The notes under the pieces: model-generated
Told to the model about the DNA's origin: nothing
What the model saw: the letters and a program-made list of their open reading frames with translations, nothing else
Database searches by the model: none
Translations under genes and position numbers: made by a program
Origin: an uncultured Blautia sp.
Lineage (GTDB): Bacteria > Bacillota > Clostridia > Lachnospirales > Lachnospiraceae
Reading direction: 5' to 3'
Assembly: GCA_934394545.1 (NCBI GenBank)
Contig: CAKRRG010000022.1
Span: 1-42,258 of the forward strand
DNA: 42,258 nucleotides
In this document: one piece after another, positions 1 through 8,290 of the stretch
Numbering within the stretch: the stretch's first letter is position 1
Layout: the number at the start of each line of letters is the position of its first letter

Positions 1-354
1 GGACGTATAGATTCCGGCCTTGGCCAGATCATTATTGATACGGATGTAATCGCGACTTATGCAGGAAGCGTTGCAGTAGAATGTTTCGGTATTATCGGTA
101 TGGCCGCTGTCAGCATGAAGGACGGCCTTGTAAAGCTGCTCAGGAGGGATTCCCTGCAGCACGGTATAAATGTTAAGATCACAGAGGATAATAAGATCCG
201 CCTTGATTTTCACGTAATCGTAGCATATGGCGTGAACATCAGCACGATCGCAGATAATCTTGTAAATAATGTGAAATATAAAGTCGAGGCTTTTACAGGA
301 ATGGAGATTGAGAAGATCAATGTTTGTGTAGAAGGTGTTCGTGCAATTGATTAG
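1..354 (+). CDS. Asp23/Gls24 family envelope stress response protein (5' partial)
   Basis: Only the last 117 codons are in the window, and the frame is open to base 1, so the true start lies upstream. The sequence shows the compact alternating strand/helix pattern of Asp23/Gls24 (DUF322) proteins, ending with VCVEGVRAID, close to the usual VxVxGVR ending of the family. Family members are small cytosolic or membrane-associated proteins linked to alkaline and cell-envelope stress. The stop is 18 bases before the start of the DAK2 gene. The order asp23-like, fakA-like, recG matches the yloU-yloV-recG neighbourhood of Bacillus, which supports the call. The specific role is not visible in the sequence. 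Confidence 0.88.
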   Translation, partial: GRIDSGLGQIIIDTDVIATYAGSVAVECFGIIGMAAVSMKDGLVKLLRRDSLQHGINVKITEDNKIRLDFHVIVAYGVNISTIADNLVNNVKYKVEAFTGMEIEKINVCVEGVRAID

Positions 355-372
355 GATTAGAGGAGGAAACTT

Positions 373-2061
373 GTGGTGGATAGACAGACCATAGACGCCA
401 AGATACTTTCCAGAATGTTCCTGGCTGGGGCCAAGAACCTGGAAGCGAAGAAAGAATGGATCAACGAGCTGAATGTATTCCCGGTTCCGGATGGAGATAC
501 GGGTACCAATATGACAATGACGATCATGTCAGCAGCATCAGAGGTAAGCAGTCTTACAGATCCTGACATGGAGACACTTGCCAGAGCTATTTCTTCCGGT
601 TCCCTGCGTGGAGCCAGAGGAAATTCAGGTGTTATCCTTTCCCAGCTTCTTAGAGGCTTTACCAAGGGAACCAAGGGACACACCAAGATGGATGCTGTTG
701 TGATCGCAGCAGCTATGGAGAAGGGTGTGGAGACTGCATATAAGGCAGTTATGAAGCCGAAGGAAGGAACCATCCTTACCGTAGCGAGAGAAGCGGCGGT
801 AAAGGCAGCTGAGATTGCAGAAGAATCCGCGAATCTGGAACTTTTCTTCCGTGCTGTTTTCGAACATGCAGAGAAGACTCTTGCACGAACTCCCGAGATG
901 CTTCCGGTTCTGAAGGAAGCCGGAGTAGTGGACTCTGGCGGACAGGGACTTCTGGAGGTTTTCCGCGGAGCATTTGACGGCTATCTGGGGAAAGAAATCG
1001 ACTATTCTGCATTTGAGAAGACCTCTTCAGCACCTGCTGTTACGAAGATTTCTCCACAGGCGGAAGCGGATATTAAGTTCGGATATTGTACAGAGTTTAT
1101 TATTCTTCTGGATCATCCGCTCCCGGAGGAAGAGGTTCACAGCTTTAAGGAGTTCCTGATGTCTATTGGTGACTCCGTTGTTCTGGTAGCCGATGACGAG
1201 ATCGTGAAGGTACATGTACACACCAATCATCCGGGTCAGGCATTTGAGAAGGCTCTTACTTACGGAGCGCTTTCCCGTATGAAGATAGATAATATGCGTG
1301 AGGAGCATCAGGAGAAGCTGATCAAGGATGCCCAGAAGCTTGCTAAGGAACAGGAAGAACAGGAGAAGAAGGAAGCAGAGGCTAAGGCTGCGAAGGAGCG
1401 TAAGAAATACGGCTTTATCAGTGTCTCTGTTGGTGAGGGACTTTCTGCACTGTTTAAAGAGTTGAATGTAGATTACATTATCGAGGGTGGTCAGACCATG
1501 AACCCAAGTACGGAGGACATGCTGAATGCCATCGATCGGGTAAATGCTGATACAATTTATATTTTCCCGAATAATAAGAATATTGTCCTTGCTGCAAACC
1601 AGGCAAGAGACTTAACAGAAGATAAGGAAATCGTAGTCGTTCCTACTAAGACGATTCCTCAGGGAATTACAGCGCTGATCAGCTTCCAGCCGGAGATGAC
1701 CGGAGAAGAGAATCTGGAAAGCATGATGGAAGCTGTATCCATGGTGAAGACCGGACAGGTGACTTACGCAGTCCGTGATACCAGACTGGACGAGAAGGAG
1801 ATCCATGAGGGCGATATTATGGGAATCGGCGATCACGGAATCCTTGCAGTAGGGAAGGGCCGTGAGAATGTTGCCAAAGAGATGGTGGCAGCAATGGTAG
1901 ATGAGGATTCAGAGGTGATCAGTATTTACTATGGTGCTGATACGGATGAGGAGGATGCCCAGAAGCTTGCAGAGGAACTGGAGGAAGCATATCCGGACTG
2001 TGAAGTAGAGGTAAATATGGGCGGTCAGCCAATCTACTATTACATTATTTCTGTTGAATAA
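373..2061 (+). CDS. fakA: DAK2 domain fatty acid kinase subunit, FakA/YloV-like
   Basis: A 562-residue protein of the YloV/FakA family. The N-terminal DAK2 ATP-binding domain has the magnesium-binding motif PVPDGDTGTNM (Asp40, Asp42, Asn46) and a GARGNSGVILSQLLRGF block near residue 80. After a charged linker around residues 315-345, the C-terminal domain ends in the family-typical GGQPIYYYIISVE. FakA phosphorylates fatty acids held by a DegV-type FakB carrier, feeding exogenous fatty acids into phospholipid synthesis; no fakB lies in this window. The start is GTG at 373 behind AGGAGG at 361-366, and an in-frame GTG follows at 376. Length is normal for the family. It is very likely co-transcribed with the upstream Asp23-like gene. 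The family is certain; kinase activity is inferred. Confidence 0.9.
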   Translation: MVDRQTIDAKILSRMFLAGAKNLEAKKEWINELNVFPVPDGDTGTNMTMTIMSAASEVSSLTDPDMETLARAISSGSLRGARGNSGVILSQLLRGFTKGTKGHTKMDAVVIAAAMEKGVETAYKAVMKPKEGTILTVAREAAVKAAEIAEESANLELFFRAVFEHAEKTLARTPEMLPVLKEAGVVDSGGQGLLEVFRGAFDGYLGKEIDYSAFEKTSSAPAVTKISPQAEADIKFGYCTEFIILLDHPLPEEEVHSFKEFLMSIGDSVVLVADDEIVKVHVHTNHPGQAFEKALTYGALSRMKIDNMREEHQEKLIKDAQKLAKEQEEQEKKEAEAKAAKERKKYGFISVSVGEGLSALFKELNVDYIIEGGQTMNPSTEDMLNAIDRVNADTIYIFPNNKNIVLAANQARDLTEDKEIVVVPTKTIPQGITALISFQPEMTGEENLESMMEAVSMVKTGQVTYAVRDTRLDEKEIHEGDIMGIGDHGILAVGKGRENVAKEMVAAMVDEDSEVISIYYGADTDEEDAQKLAEELEEAYPDCEVEVNMGGQPIYYYIISVE

Positions 2062-2077
2062 GTATGGGATGATGTCG

Positions 2078-2099
2078 GGGTCAAAAGGTTTTTTGACCC
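2078..2099 (+). terminator. Hairpin after fakA
   Basis: A perfect 9-bp stem (GGGTCAAAA with TTTTGACCC, 4-base loop) begins 16 bases after the fakA stop. No U-run follows its 3' arm, so on its own it is more likely a 3'-end stabilising or processing hairpin than an efficient terminator. Confidence 0.4.
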
Positions 2100-2116
2100 T
2101 GGTATCATGGGACATT

Positions 2117-2140
2117 AGGGACGGGCTTTCCGTCCCTTTT
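2117..2140 (+). terminator. Intrinsic terminator between fakA and recG
   Basis: AGGGACGG pairs with CCGTCCCT across a 5-base loop and is followed by TTT then CTTT. The stem is GC-rich and ends 23 bases before the recG start. It may end fakA transcripts or attenuate read-through into recG, for which no separate promoter is obvious. Confidence 0.7.
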
Positions 2141-2163
2141 CTTTCAGAAAGAGAGGAAAAACA

Positions 2164-4218
2164 GTGGCAGAACTTCTTCGGGAACTAAAAGGAGTAGGTG
2201 AGAAAACAGAACAATTATTTCAGAAGCTTGGGATTACCACAACCGATGACCTGCTTCATTATTATCCAAGAAATTATGATGAATACCAGTCACCGGAGGA
2301 TATCGGCTCCCTGAAAGAGAACTCTGTGGCTGCTATTCGTGCTACCATCACAACTGGAGTTTATGCAAACAAGATCCGCAACCTTCAGGTGATTTCTGTT
2401 ACTGTGGCAGATTCCACCGGAAGACTTCCGGTGGTCTGGTTTAATGCTCCCTATTTGAAGAGCACACTGAAAAAGGGCAGCTGCTTTATTTTGCGTGGTA
2501 AGGTTTCCAGAAAAAAAGGCCGCCTTGAGATGGAACATCCGGAAATTTTTACCCCGGCAGCTTATGACGAGATCCTTCACAGCATGCAGCCGATATACGG
2601 GCTCACTGCAGGACTTACGAATAAGCTGATTATTAAGCTGATGCATCAGACCTTGGAGAAACAGAAGCTTCAGGCAGAATTCCTCCCGGATGAGATAAAA
2701 GAATTCTATCACCTGGCAGATGACAATTATGCTGTATCTGCCATTCATTTTCCGGCAGACAGGCAGGAGCTTCTTGTGGCAAGAAAACGTCTTGTGTTTG
2801 ATGAGTTTCTGCTTTTTATCCTGGCTGTGCAGATCTTAAAGGGGAAAACAGAAGAAGCGCCCAATGCCTTTCCTATGAAGCCTGTGTGGACTACAGAGCA
2901 GATCATAGAAGGGCTTCCGTATCATCTTACAAAAGCCCAGCTAAATGCCTGGCATGAAATTGAGCGAGATCTTTGCAGTCACACCCTTATGTCCAGACTG
3001 GTTCAAGGGGATGTGGGAAGTGGAAAAACCATTCTGGCCTTTCTGGCTATGGTCCTTACGGTGGAGAATGGCTATCAGGCAGCGCTGATGGTGCCTACCG
3101 AGGTACTAGCCAATCAGCATTTCGAAGCCTTTATGAGATTGATGGAGGAGCAGGAAATCACCTCCTGCAGGGCGGTCCTTCTAACTGGTTCTACCACGCA
3201 GAAGGAAAAAAGAAGAATCTATGGTGAAATTGAATCCGGGGAGGCCAATGTGATCATTGGTACCCATGCCCTGATCCAGGAAAAAGTAATATACGAAAAT
3301 CTCGGCCTTGTGATTACAGATGAGCAGCACCGCTTCGGAGTAAAGCAAAGAGAAGCATTGACCACCAGAGGAAATTCTCCTCATGTACTGGTTATGAGTG
3401 CCACTCCTATTCCCAGAACTCTGGCGATCATTGTGTATGGAGATCTGGATATCTCTATTATTGATGAGCTTCCGGCGATGCGTCTCCCTATTAAGAACTG
3501 TGTGGTTGGGACCTCCTATCGTCCGAAGGCCTACACCTTTATTGAAAGGCAGGTGCGGGAAGGACGTCAGGCGTATGTGATCTGCCCTATGGTGGAAGAA
3601 AGTGAGGGGGCAGACGGTGAAAATGTTACAGATTACACGGCACAGCTGAAGGAGATTTTCCCGGCAGATATTACAGTGGAAATGCTTCATGGAAAAATGA
3701 AGCCCAAAGAAAAAAATGCCATTATGGAGCGGTTTGCCAGTGGAGAAATCCAGGTACTGGTATCTACTACTGTAGTTGAGGTAGGGGTAAATGTGCCAAA
3801 TGCTACGGTAATGATGGTGGAGAATGCAGAACGGTTTGGGCTTGCACAGCTTCATCAGCTAAGAGGAAGGGTTGGTCGTGGGGAATATCAGTCCTACTGT
3901 ATTTTTATGCAAGGCAATGAGGAAGAGGAGACCTCGAAGCGGCTGGAAATCCTGAATAAATCCAACGATGGATTCTTTATTGCAGGAGAAGACCTGAAGC
4001 TTCGTGGTCCCGGTGACCTGTTTGGAATCCGCCAAAGTGGCCAGATGGAGTTTCGAATCGGGGATATTTATCAGGATGCAGATGTGTTGAAGGCAGCCAG
4101 TGATGCAGCAGGCGGGATTCTGGAACTGGACCGGGAACTGATGCTTCCCCAGCACGAAAAGCTGAAAGAACGGTTAAATTCATATATGAAATATGACCTT
4201 GAGAATCTTGGTCTGTAG
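2164..4218 (+). CDS. recG: ATP-dependent DNA helicase RecG
   Basis: A 684-residue superfamily 2 helicase of full RecG length. The N-terminal wedge/OB region (residues 1-160) starts LLRELKGVGEKTEQLFQKLG. The helicase core has Walker A GDVGSGKT (Lys288), motif II DEQH (Asp386-His389), the SATPIPRTLA block and motif VI QLRGRVGRG. The C-terminal part has LKLRGPGDLFGIRQSG. RecG remodels stalled forks and branched DNA in the cytosol and supports recombination repair. The start is GTG at 2164 behind AGAGGAAA. The stop codon lies inside an 18-base sequence that recurs at the miaB stop. Confidence 0.97.
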   Translation: MAELLRELKGVGEKTEQLFQKLGITTTDDLLHYYPRNYDEYQSPEDIGSLKENSVAAIRATITTGVYANKIRNLQVISVTVADSTGRLPVVWFNAPYLKSTLKKGSCFILRGKVSRKKGRLEMEHPEIFTPAAYDEILHSMQPIYGLTAGLTNKLIIKLMHQTLEKQKLQAEFLPDEIKEFYHLADDNYAVSAIHFPADRQELLVARKRLVFDEFLLFILAVQILKGKTEEAPNAFPMKPVWTTEQIIEGLPYHLTKAQLNAWHEIERDLCSHTLMSRLVQGDVGSGKTILAFLAMVLTVENGYQAALMVPTEVLANQHFEAFMRLMEEQEITSCRAVLLTGSTTQKEKRRIYGEIESGEANVIIGTHALIQEKVIYENLGLVITDEQHRFGVKQREALTTRGNSPHVLVMSATPIPRTLAIIVYGDLDISIIDELPAMRLPIKNCVVGTSYRPKAYTFIERQVREGRQAYVICPMVEESEGADGENVTDYTAQLKEIFPADITVEMLHGKMKPKEKNAIMERFASGEIQVLVSTTVVEVGVNVPNATVMMVENAERFGLAQLHQLRGRVGRGEYQSYCIFMQGNEEEETSKRLEILNKSNDGFFIAGEDLKLRGPGDLFGIRQSGQMEFRIGDIYQDADVLKAASDAAGGILELDRELMLPQHEKLKERLNSYMKYDLENLGL

Positions 4219-4233
4219 AGCCTTTTTCAAACA
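4216..4233 (+). repeat. 18-base repeat at the recG stop, copy 1
   Basis: TAGAGCCTTTTTCAAACA occurs here and identically at 6631-6648. In both places it starts at or one base before a stop codon (recG and miaB). It is described further in the findings. Confidence 0.85.
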
Positions 4234-4516
4234 GGAACTAGGATTTTGAAGCGGAATAGGTGACGAAAAAACAGAGAAAAATAGCCTTGCTTTTGTGGAT
4301 AACTGTGAAAAAAAATAAAAAATATCTGGGCTTTAGAATTTACACCTGTGAAATTGCTGAAATTAACTGGACTTGTTTGTGAATATTTACCTATGAAGTC
4401 TTAAAAATAGCTTGTCAAGGGAAAATTTCCAAAAACTTGCAAAAAAATCTGATTCGTAGTATTCTAACGTAGAAACGAAATCGAAGAATAATTTCACCGT
4501 CAAGGAGGCTATTATA
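4219..4516. other. AT-rich intergenic region before the DUF6465 gene
   Basis: About 298 bases with no credible gene. It contains the first copy of the 18-base repeat at its left edge, one isolated 9-mer matching the DnaA-box consensus at 4294-4302 (probably chance), and a good promoter at 4437-4465. No convincing terminator for recG is visible. Confidence 0.6.
4437..4465 (+). promoter_or_regulatory. Sigma-A-type promoter for the DUF6465 gene
   Basis: TTGCAA (4437-4442) and TATTCT (4460-4465) are separated by 17 bases. Transcription would start about 45 bases before the ATG at 4517, which has a strong AAGGAGG ribosome-binding site. Confidence 0.65.
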
Positions 4517-5023
4517 ATGGCTACAAAGAGAACTACAAAAAAGGCAGAGGCAATGGCAGCTAAGAAGGCAGCTAAGAGTGCAGCAGAGGTTAAGGCTACA
4601 GCAGCAGAGGTAAAGGCTGAGCCGGTTAAGGCTGAAGCTGTTCAGGCACCTGTTGTGGAAACTGTGAAAGCAGTTGAAGAGACTGTAAAGGCTGCAGCAG
4701 AGACCGTTAAAGAAACTGTTAAAGAGGCTGTTAAAGAAACTGCTAAGACTACCAAGGCTGCTGCTCCGAAGGCAGAGGCTAAGAAGCCGGTAAGAAGAAC
4801 TGCTAAGAAGGCAGCTGTTGTTGCTGAGGAAGTTTTCGTTCAGTACAATGGCAAGGAATTTACTACCAAGGATGTGGTAGCAAATATTAAAAAGGCTTGG
4901 ATGGAAATGACCGGAAAGAAAGAAGAAGACATCCAGGATATCAAAGTTTACGTTAAACCAGAAGAGAATAAGGCATACTATGTAGTAAACGGTGAAGTAG
5001 AGGGACATTACGTAGAACTGTAA
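4517..5023 (+). CDS. DUF6465-type protein with histone-H1-like Ala/Lys N-terminus
   Basis: A 168-residue protein in two parts. Residues 1-105 are almost only Ala, Lys, Glu, Val and Thr, with repeated KETVKEAVKET-type heptad-like units, so they should form long charged helices and could resemble nucleoid-binding histone-H1-like tails. Residues 108-168 form a compact domain (VFVQYNGKEFTTKDVVANI, then DIKVYVKPEENKAYYVVNGE) that I recognise as the DUF6465 domain common in Lachnospiraceae and of unknown function. It has its own promoter and terminator, so it is monocistronic. Codon choice (AAG, GCT, GTT) suggests high expression. DNA binding is only an inference from composition. Confidence 0.75.
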   Translation: MATKRTTKKAEAMAAKKAAKSAAEVKATAAEVKAEPVKAEAVQAPVVETVKAVEETVKAAAETVKETVKEAVKETAKTTKAAAPKAEAKKPVRRTAKKAAVVAEEVFVQYNGKEFTTKDVVANIKKAWMEMTGKKEEDIQDIKVYVKPEENKAYYVVNGEVEGHYVEL

Positions 5024-5038
5024 TTTTCCCTATATAAG

Positions 5039-5078
5039 AAGCTTCGGGAACTGTTAAGGCGGTTTCCGGGGCTTTTTT
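5039..5078 (+). terminator. Intrinsic terminator of the DUF6465 gene
   Basis: A 12-bp stem (5039-5050 with 5063-5074, three G:U pairs) with a 12-base loop is followed by TTTT. It begins 16 bases after the stop codon. Confidence 0.85.
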
Positions 5079-5091
5079 CATTTCTTTTCAC

Positions 5092-5120
5092 TGGACAAAA
5101 AAGCGTAAATAGGATAAAAT
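5092..5120 (+). promoter_or_regulatory. Promoter for miaB
   Basis: TGGACA (5092-5097) and TAAAAT (5115-5120) are separated by 17 bases. The predicted start near 5127 leaves a leader of about 58 bases that contains the hairpin at 5143-5167. Confidence 0.6.
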
Positions 5121-5142
5121 ACTGAGTACGAATGATTGGAGC

Positions 5143-5167
5143 AGCCCCGTGGATCAGGGGCTCTTTT
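5143..5167 (+). terminator. Leader hairpin with U-run upstream of miaB (possible attenuator)
   Basis: AGCCCC (5143-5148) pairs with GGGGCT (5157-5162), then C and TTTTT. It lies between the promoter and the miaB ribosome-binding site, so it would act inside the miaB leader rather than after a gene. Confidence 0.55.
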
Positions 5168-5184
5168 TATGAAAGGGAAAAGAC

Positions 5185-6633
5185 ATGTTTAACGAAATTG
5201 ACTTCAGTAAAATAGATACAAGCACAACACCGCCGCAGAAGGACACAGAACGTCAGTATTATTACATGGCCAAGCTCGCCACTATGGTCGCTATAAGGGA
5301 GCAGGAACTGGGAAGACCGGTTACCTATTGCCTTCAGACCTTTGGCTGCCAGATGAATGAGAAGCAGTCTGAGGTTGTGGCAGGAATTATGGACGAGATC
5401 GGATTTCGGAGACAGGAAACGGAGGATGCAGATGTTGTTATTTATAATACCTGCACGGTCCGCGAGAATGCCAATCTGAAGGTTTACGGACGTCTTGGCA
5501 AGCTGCACAGCCTGAAGAAATCCAATCCGGATATGAAGATCATCCTGTTTGGCTGTATGATGCAGGAGAAGCAGGTTGTGGATAAGATCAAGAAGGATTA
5601 TCCATTTGTGAATCTGGTATTTGGTACCCATAATATTTTTAAATTTGCAGAGCTTTTCTACGAAATGGAGAATTGTGACAGCCAGCTTATTGATATCTGG
5701 GAGGGTACAGATAAGATTGTGGAGGAGCTTCCTACAGAGCGCAGCTATTCCTTTAAATCCGGCGTCAATATTATGTTTGGCTGCAATAATTTCTGCAGCT
5801 ACTGTATTGTGCCTTATGTAAGAGGACGTGAGAGAAGCCGTGAACCGGAGGCTATTGTGAAGGAAATAGAGGCACTGGTAGCTGACGGCGTTACAGAGGT
5901 TATGCTTCTTGGACAGAACGTGAATTCCTATGGAAAGACATTAAAGAATCCCGTGACCTTTGCCCAGCTTCTGGAGAAGGTAGAGCAGATTCCGGGTCTT
6001 AAGAGAATCCGGTTTATGACTTCCCATCCGAAGGATCTTTCCGACGAGCTGATTGCATATATGGGTAAGAGTAAGAAGGTATGCCACCATCTTCATCTGC
6101 CTATGCAGTCCGGCAGCAGCCGTATCCTGAAGATCATGAACCGCCACTATGACAAGGAGAAATATCTTGATCTGGTTGAGAAGATCCGTAAAGCAGTACC
6201 GGATATTTCCCTGACTACGGATATTATTGTAGGATTCCCGGGAGAAACAGAAGAGGATTTCCAGGAGACCCTGGACGTAGTTGAGAAATCCTGCTTTGAT
6301 ACGGCATTTACCTTTATTTACTCTAAGAGAAGCGGTACTCCTGCTGCGAAAATGGAAGACCAGGTTCCGGAGGATGTGGTAAAGGATCGTTTTGACCGTT
6401 TGCTGAAACTGGTACAGGATAAGGGAAGAGAGGTTTCCTCCAGATTCCAGGGCGAGGTTCAGGAGGTTCTGGTTGAGACTGAGAGTAAGGAGAAGGGGAT
6501 TTTCACAGGAAGAACCCAGTACAATCTGCTGGTACATTTCCCGGGAACACCAGAGCTTCTTGGAAAATACGTAAATGTACGCCTTGATACGTGTAAGGGC
6601 TTTTACTATATGGGAACAAGGGTGCAGGATTAG
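5185..6633 (+). CDS. miaB: tRNA-2-methylthio-N6-dimethylallyladenosine synthase MiaB
   Basis: A 482-residue radical-SAM methylthiotransferase. The N-terminal UPF0004 domain carries the auxiliary cluster cysteines Cys55 (TFGCQMNEKQS), Cys90 (YNTCTVREN) and Cys124 (FGCMMQ). The radical-SAM cluster is CNNFCSYC (Cys200, Cys204, Cys207), followed by IVPYVRGRERSR. The last 65 residues form a TRAM domain. MiaB adds the methylthio group to i6A37 of tRNAs reading UNN codons. MiaB is preferred over MtaB or RimO because of the N-terminal motif wording and length. A short extension (residues 1-45) before the UPF0004 domain is common in Clostridia. The start ATG has GAAAGGGAAAAG upstream. Confidence 0.95.
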   Translation: MFNEIDFSKIDTSTTPPQKDTERQYYYMAKLATMVAIREQELGRPVTYCLQTFGCQMNEKQSEVVAGIMDEIGFRRQETEDADVVIYNTCTVRENANLKVYGRLGKLHSLKKSNPDMKIILFGCMMQEKQVVDKIKKDYPFVNLVFGTHNIFKFAELFYEMENCDSQLIDIWEGTDKIVEELPTERSYSFKSGVNIMFGCNNFCSYCIVPYVRGRERSREPEAIVKEIEALVADGVTEVMLLGQNVNSYGKTLKNPVTFAQLLEKVEQIPGLKRIRFMTSHPKDLSDELIAYMGKSKKVCHHLHLPMQSGSSRILKIMNRHYDKEKYLDLVEKIRKAVPDISLTTDIIVGFPGETEEDFQETLDVVEKSCFDTAFTFIYSKRSGTPAAKMEDQVPEDVVKDRFDRLLKLVQDKGREVSSRFQGEVQEVLVETESKEKGIFTGRTQYNLLVHFPGTPELLGKYVNVRLDTCKGFYYMGTRVQD

Positions 6634-6648
6634 AGCCTTTTTCAAACA
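6631..6648 (+). repeat. 18-base repeat at the miaB stop, copy 2
   Basis: Identical to 4216-4233. Here it also begins a TAGAGC...GCTCTA inverted repeat with a 13-base loop (6631-6655) that is absent from the first copy. Confidence 0.85.
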
Positions 6649-6664
6649 CGCTCTAGAGTATCGT

Positions 6665-6719
6665 AACTGTCCAGGCATTATATGAAGGGAGATCTTTATA
6701 TTGTGTCTGGACAGTTTTT
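6665..6719 (+). terminator. Intrinsic terminator of miaB
   Basis: AACTGTCCAG (6665-6674) pairs perfectly with CTGGACAGTT (6707-6716) and is followed by TTT. The loop is long (32 bases) and can itself fold weakly. Confidence 0.75.
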
Positions 6720-6730
6720 CCGGTTATAGT
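6701..6730 (+). promoter_or_regulatory. Candidate promoter of the GGDEF-kinase-MATE cluster
   Basis: TTGTGT (6701-6706) and TATAGT (6725-6730) with an 18-base spacer overlap the miaB terminator. A start near 6737 would exclude the in-frame TTG at 6735 and favour the ATG at 6756. Confidence 0.4.
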
Positions 6731-6755
6731 CGATTTGCAGGAGAGATGGGCTTAT

Positions 6756-8282
6756 ATGTATAAAGCAGAGGAAATAAAAAGTAAAATAGGATCAAGGAAA
6801 TGGAGCATAGAGGATACGGCCGGATGTGTGGAAGAGCTGAAGACGGTTTCGGAGCTTACTGCATATATAGATGAGATCTATATGATCTGTTATGGGATTT
6901 TTGTATGCAATTACCGGGAATATGCCTATCCGATGATTGAAATATGCAGGGAGGCAGGACTGCATCTGGATCGTTCCAAGGAGAAAGCCAGAATTTATCT
7001 GGCCCTTGTACGCCTTTATTTTTGCCTTGGTTTCCCGCCGAAGATTGTGGAATACGGGCTGAAATATGCCAATTCCGGTTATGCCCTAAGAGCACCGCTG
7101 AAATCTGTATACAATACCATTGTAGCGGCTTTTTCTGACTGCGGTCTTTATGAAGAGGCAGATTTCTACCTGGAAAAAATGATGGATATTTCAAGACTGG
7201 ATCCCTGTGATCACAAAGAGGATTTCTGGTCATCTGACCGATTGAATGAGCTGGTGTATTACGACAGTAAGGTTTATATCATGCTTGGAATGGGTGATCT
7301 GAAAGGCGCAGAGGCAGCAGCCAGGGGAACGGAGGAGATTTTGTCCAGAAGTGATATTCCGGCGGATGGAAAAGAATTTTTCCTGCTTCAGAAGGAATTT
7401 ACAGATATGTATCTGCGTATGCATAAGCAGGCAGATAAGTCGGTAATCGCAGAGGAATTCAATTCCTATATGAAGAAAATGGAGGCTGGAGAAGGAGCCA
7501 GAGATACGTTAAGCTTCTGTGTCTGCTATTTCGGGGAATTTCTGCAGGTAATGGCTGAGGAAGAACGCTGGGAGGATATCATCCGGATCGGAACCTATAT
7601 TAAGAGCGCCATGAATTTCAGTGGAAGCTTTTGCCCGATCTATAAGGTTATGCGTACTGCTGCATACAGAAGTGAGAAGGAAGAAATCCGGAAGCTGGCA
7701 CCTGAATTAGAGAAGCAGTATATCAATACGCTGGAGCATGAGAAAGAGAATTATGATCAGATGGTATGTCTTCTGGCGAAGGAGGAGTTAAGAATCGTTC
7801 GCCTGAGGGAGTCTCTGGAGAGAGATACGCTTACCGGTTGTTTGAACCGCACGGCCTTTGACCGCCACAGCAGGCGCTTTGTAAGGGATCACCGGGAGGG
7901 CAGTCTTGCTTTTCTTGACCTTGACTATCTGAAGCAGGTGAATGACCGTTATGGACATGAGAACGGTGACCGTTATCTGGTACGCTTTGCAAAAAATATC
8001 AGCCGTGTTATGGATGCAGGAGATCTGCTGTATCGGTATGCCGGTGATGAATTTTTGATCTTATCCTCTATGAAGATGCATGAACTTGAAGAACGAATGA
8101 AAGAAGTTTCGGAGACTGCGCCAATCTGTTTTTCCGTGAACGGGGAAATACGGCACATCAGTTTTTCTTATGGCATTGTGGATTTTCAGGAAAAAGAAGG
8201 GAAAATTGCGGATTTGGTGAAGGAAGCGGATCAAAGAATGTATCAGTGCAAAAAGAGAAATCACAGCCGTAATTCTCAATGA
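6756..8282 (+). CDS. GGDEF domain protein (probable diguanylate cyclase), cytosolic
   Basis: 508 residues with no membrane segment. Residues 1-340 are helical with TPR-like pairs (for example YANSGYALRAPLKSVYNTIV and GLYEEADFYLEKM), then a coiled stretch leads to a GGDEF domain from about residue 350 (ERDTLTGCLNRTAFDRH). The metal and substrate motifs LDLDYLKQVNDRYGHENGD are present. The signature reads AGDEF (Ala429 to Phe433), a variant tolerated in active enzymes. The inhibitory I-site is lost: where RxxD is expected the sequence is DAGD. The likely role is making c-di-GMP from two GTP under control of the N-terminal module. The start is ATG at 6756 behind AGGAGAGA; an upstream in-frame TTG lacks a ribosome-binding site. 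Only 8 bases separate it from the kinase gene. Confidence 0.88.
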   Translation: MYKAEEIKSKIGSRKWSIEDTAGCVEELKTVSELTAYIDEIYMICYGIFVCNYREYAYPMIEICREAGLHLDRSKEKARIYLALVRLYFCLGFPPKIVEYGLKYANSGYALRAPLKSVYNTIVAAFSDCGLYEEADFYLEKMMDISRLDPCDHKEDFWSSDRLNELVYYDSKVYIMLGMGDLKGAEAAARGTEEILSRSDIPADGKEFFLLQKEFTDMYLRMHKQADKSVIAEEFNSYMKKMEAGEGARDTLSFCVCYFGEFLQVMAEEERWEDIIRIGTYIKSAMNFSGSFCPIYKVMRTAAYRSEKEEIRKLAPELEKQYINTLEHEKENYDQMVCLLAKEELRIVRLRESLERDTLTGCLNRTAFDRHSRRFVRDHREGSLAFLDLDYLKQVNDRYGHENGDRYLVRFAKNISRVMDAGDLLYRYAGDEFLILSSMKMHELEERMKEVSETAPICFSVNGEIRHISFSYGIVDFQEKEGKIADLVKEADQRMYQCKKRNHSRNSQ

Positions 8283-8290
8283 GGAGATAA

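Noticed and set aside
4294..4302. Perfect DnaA-box 9-mer (TGTGGATAA) in an AT-rich gap after recG
   Set aside because: A single box without clustered copies or dnaA/dnaN neighbours is expected by chance, so it is not an origin.
4415..5008. Minus-strand open frame opposite the Ala/Lys-rich gene
   Set aside because: It is a low-complexity Ser/Leu/Cys shadow of the repetitive plus-strand codons, with no start signals.
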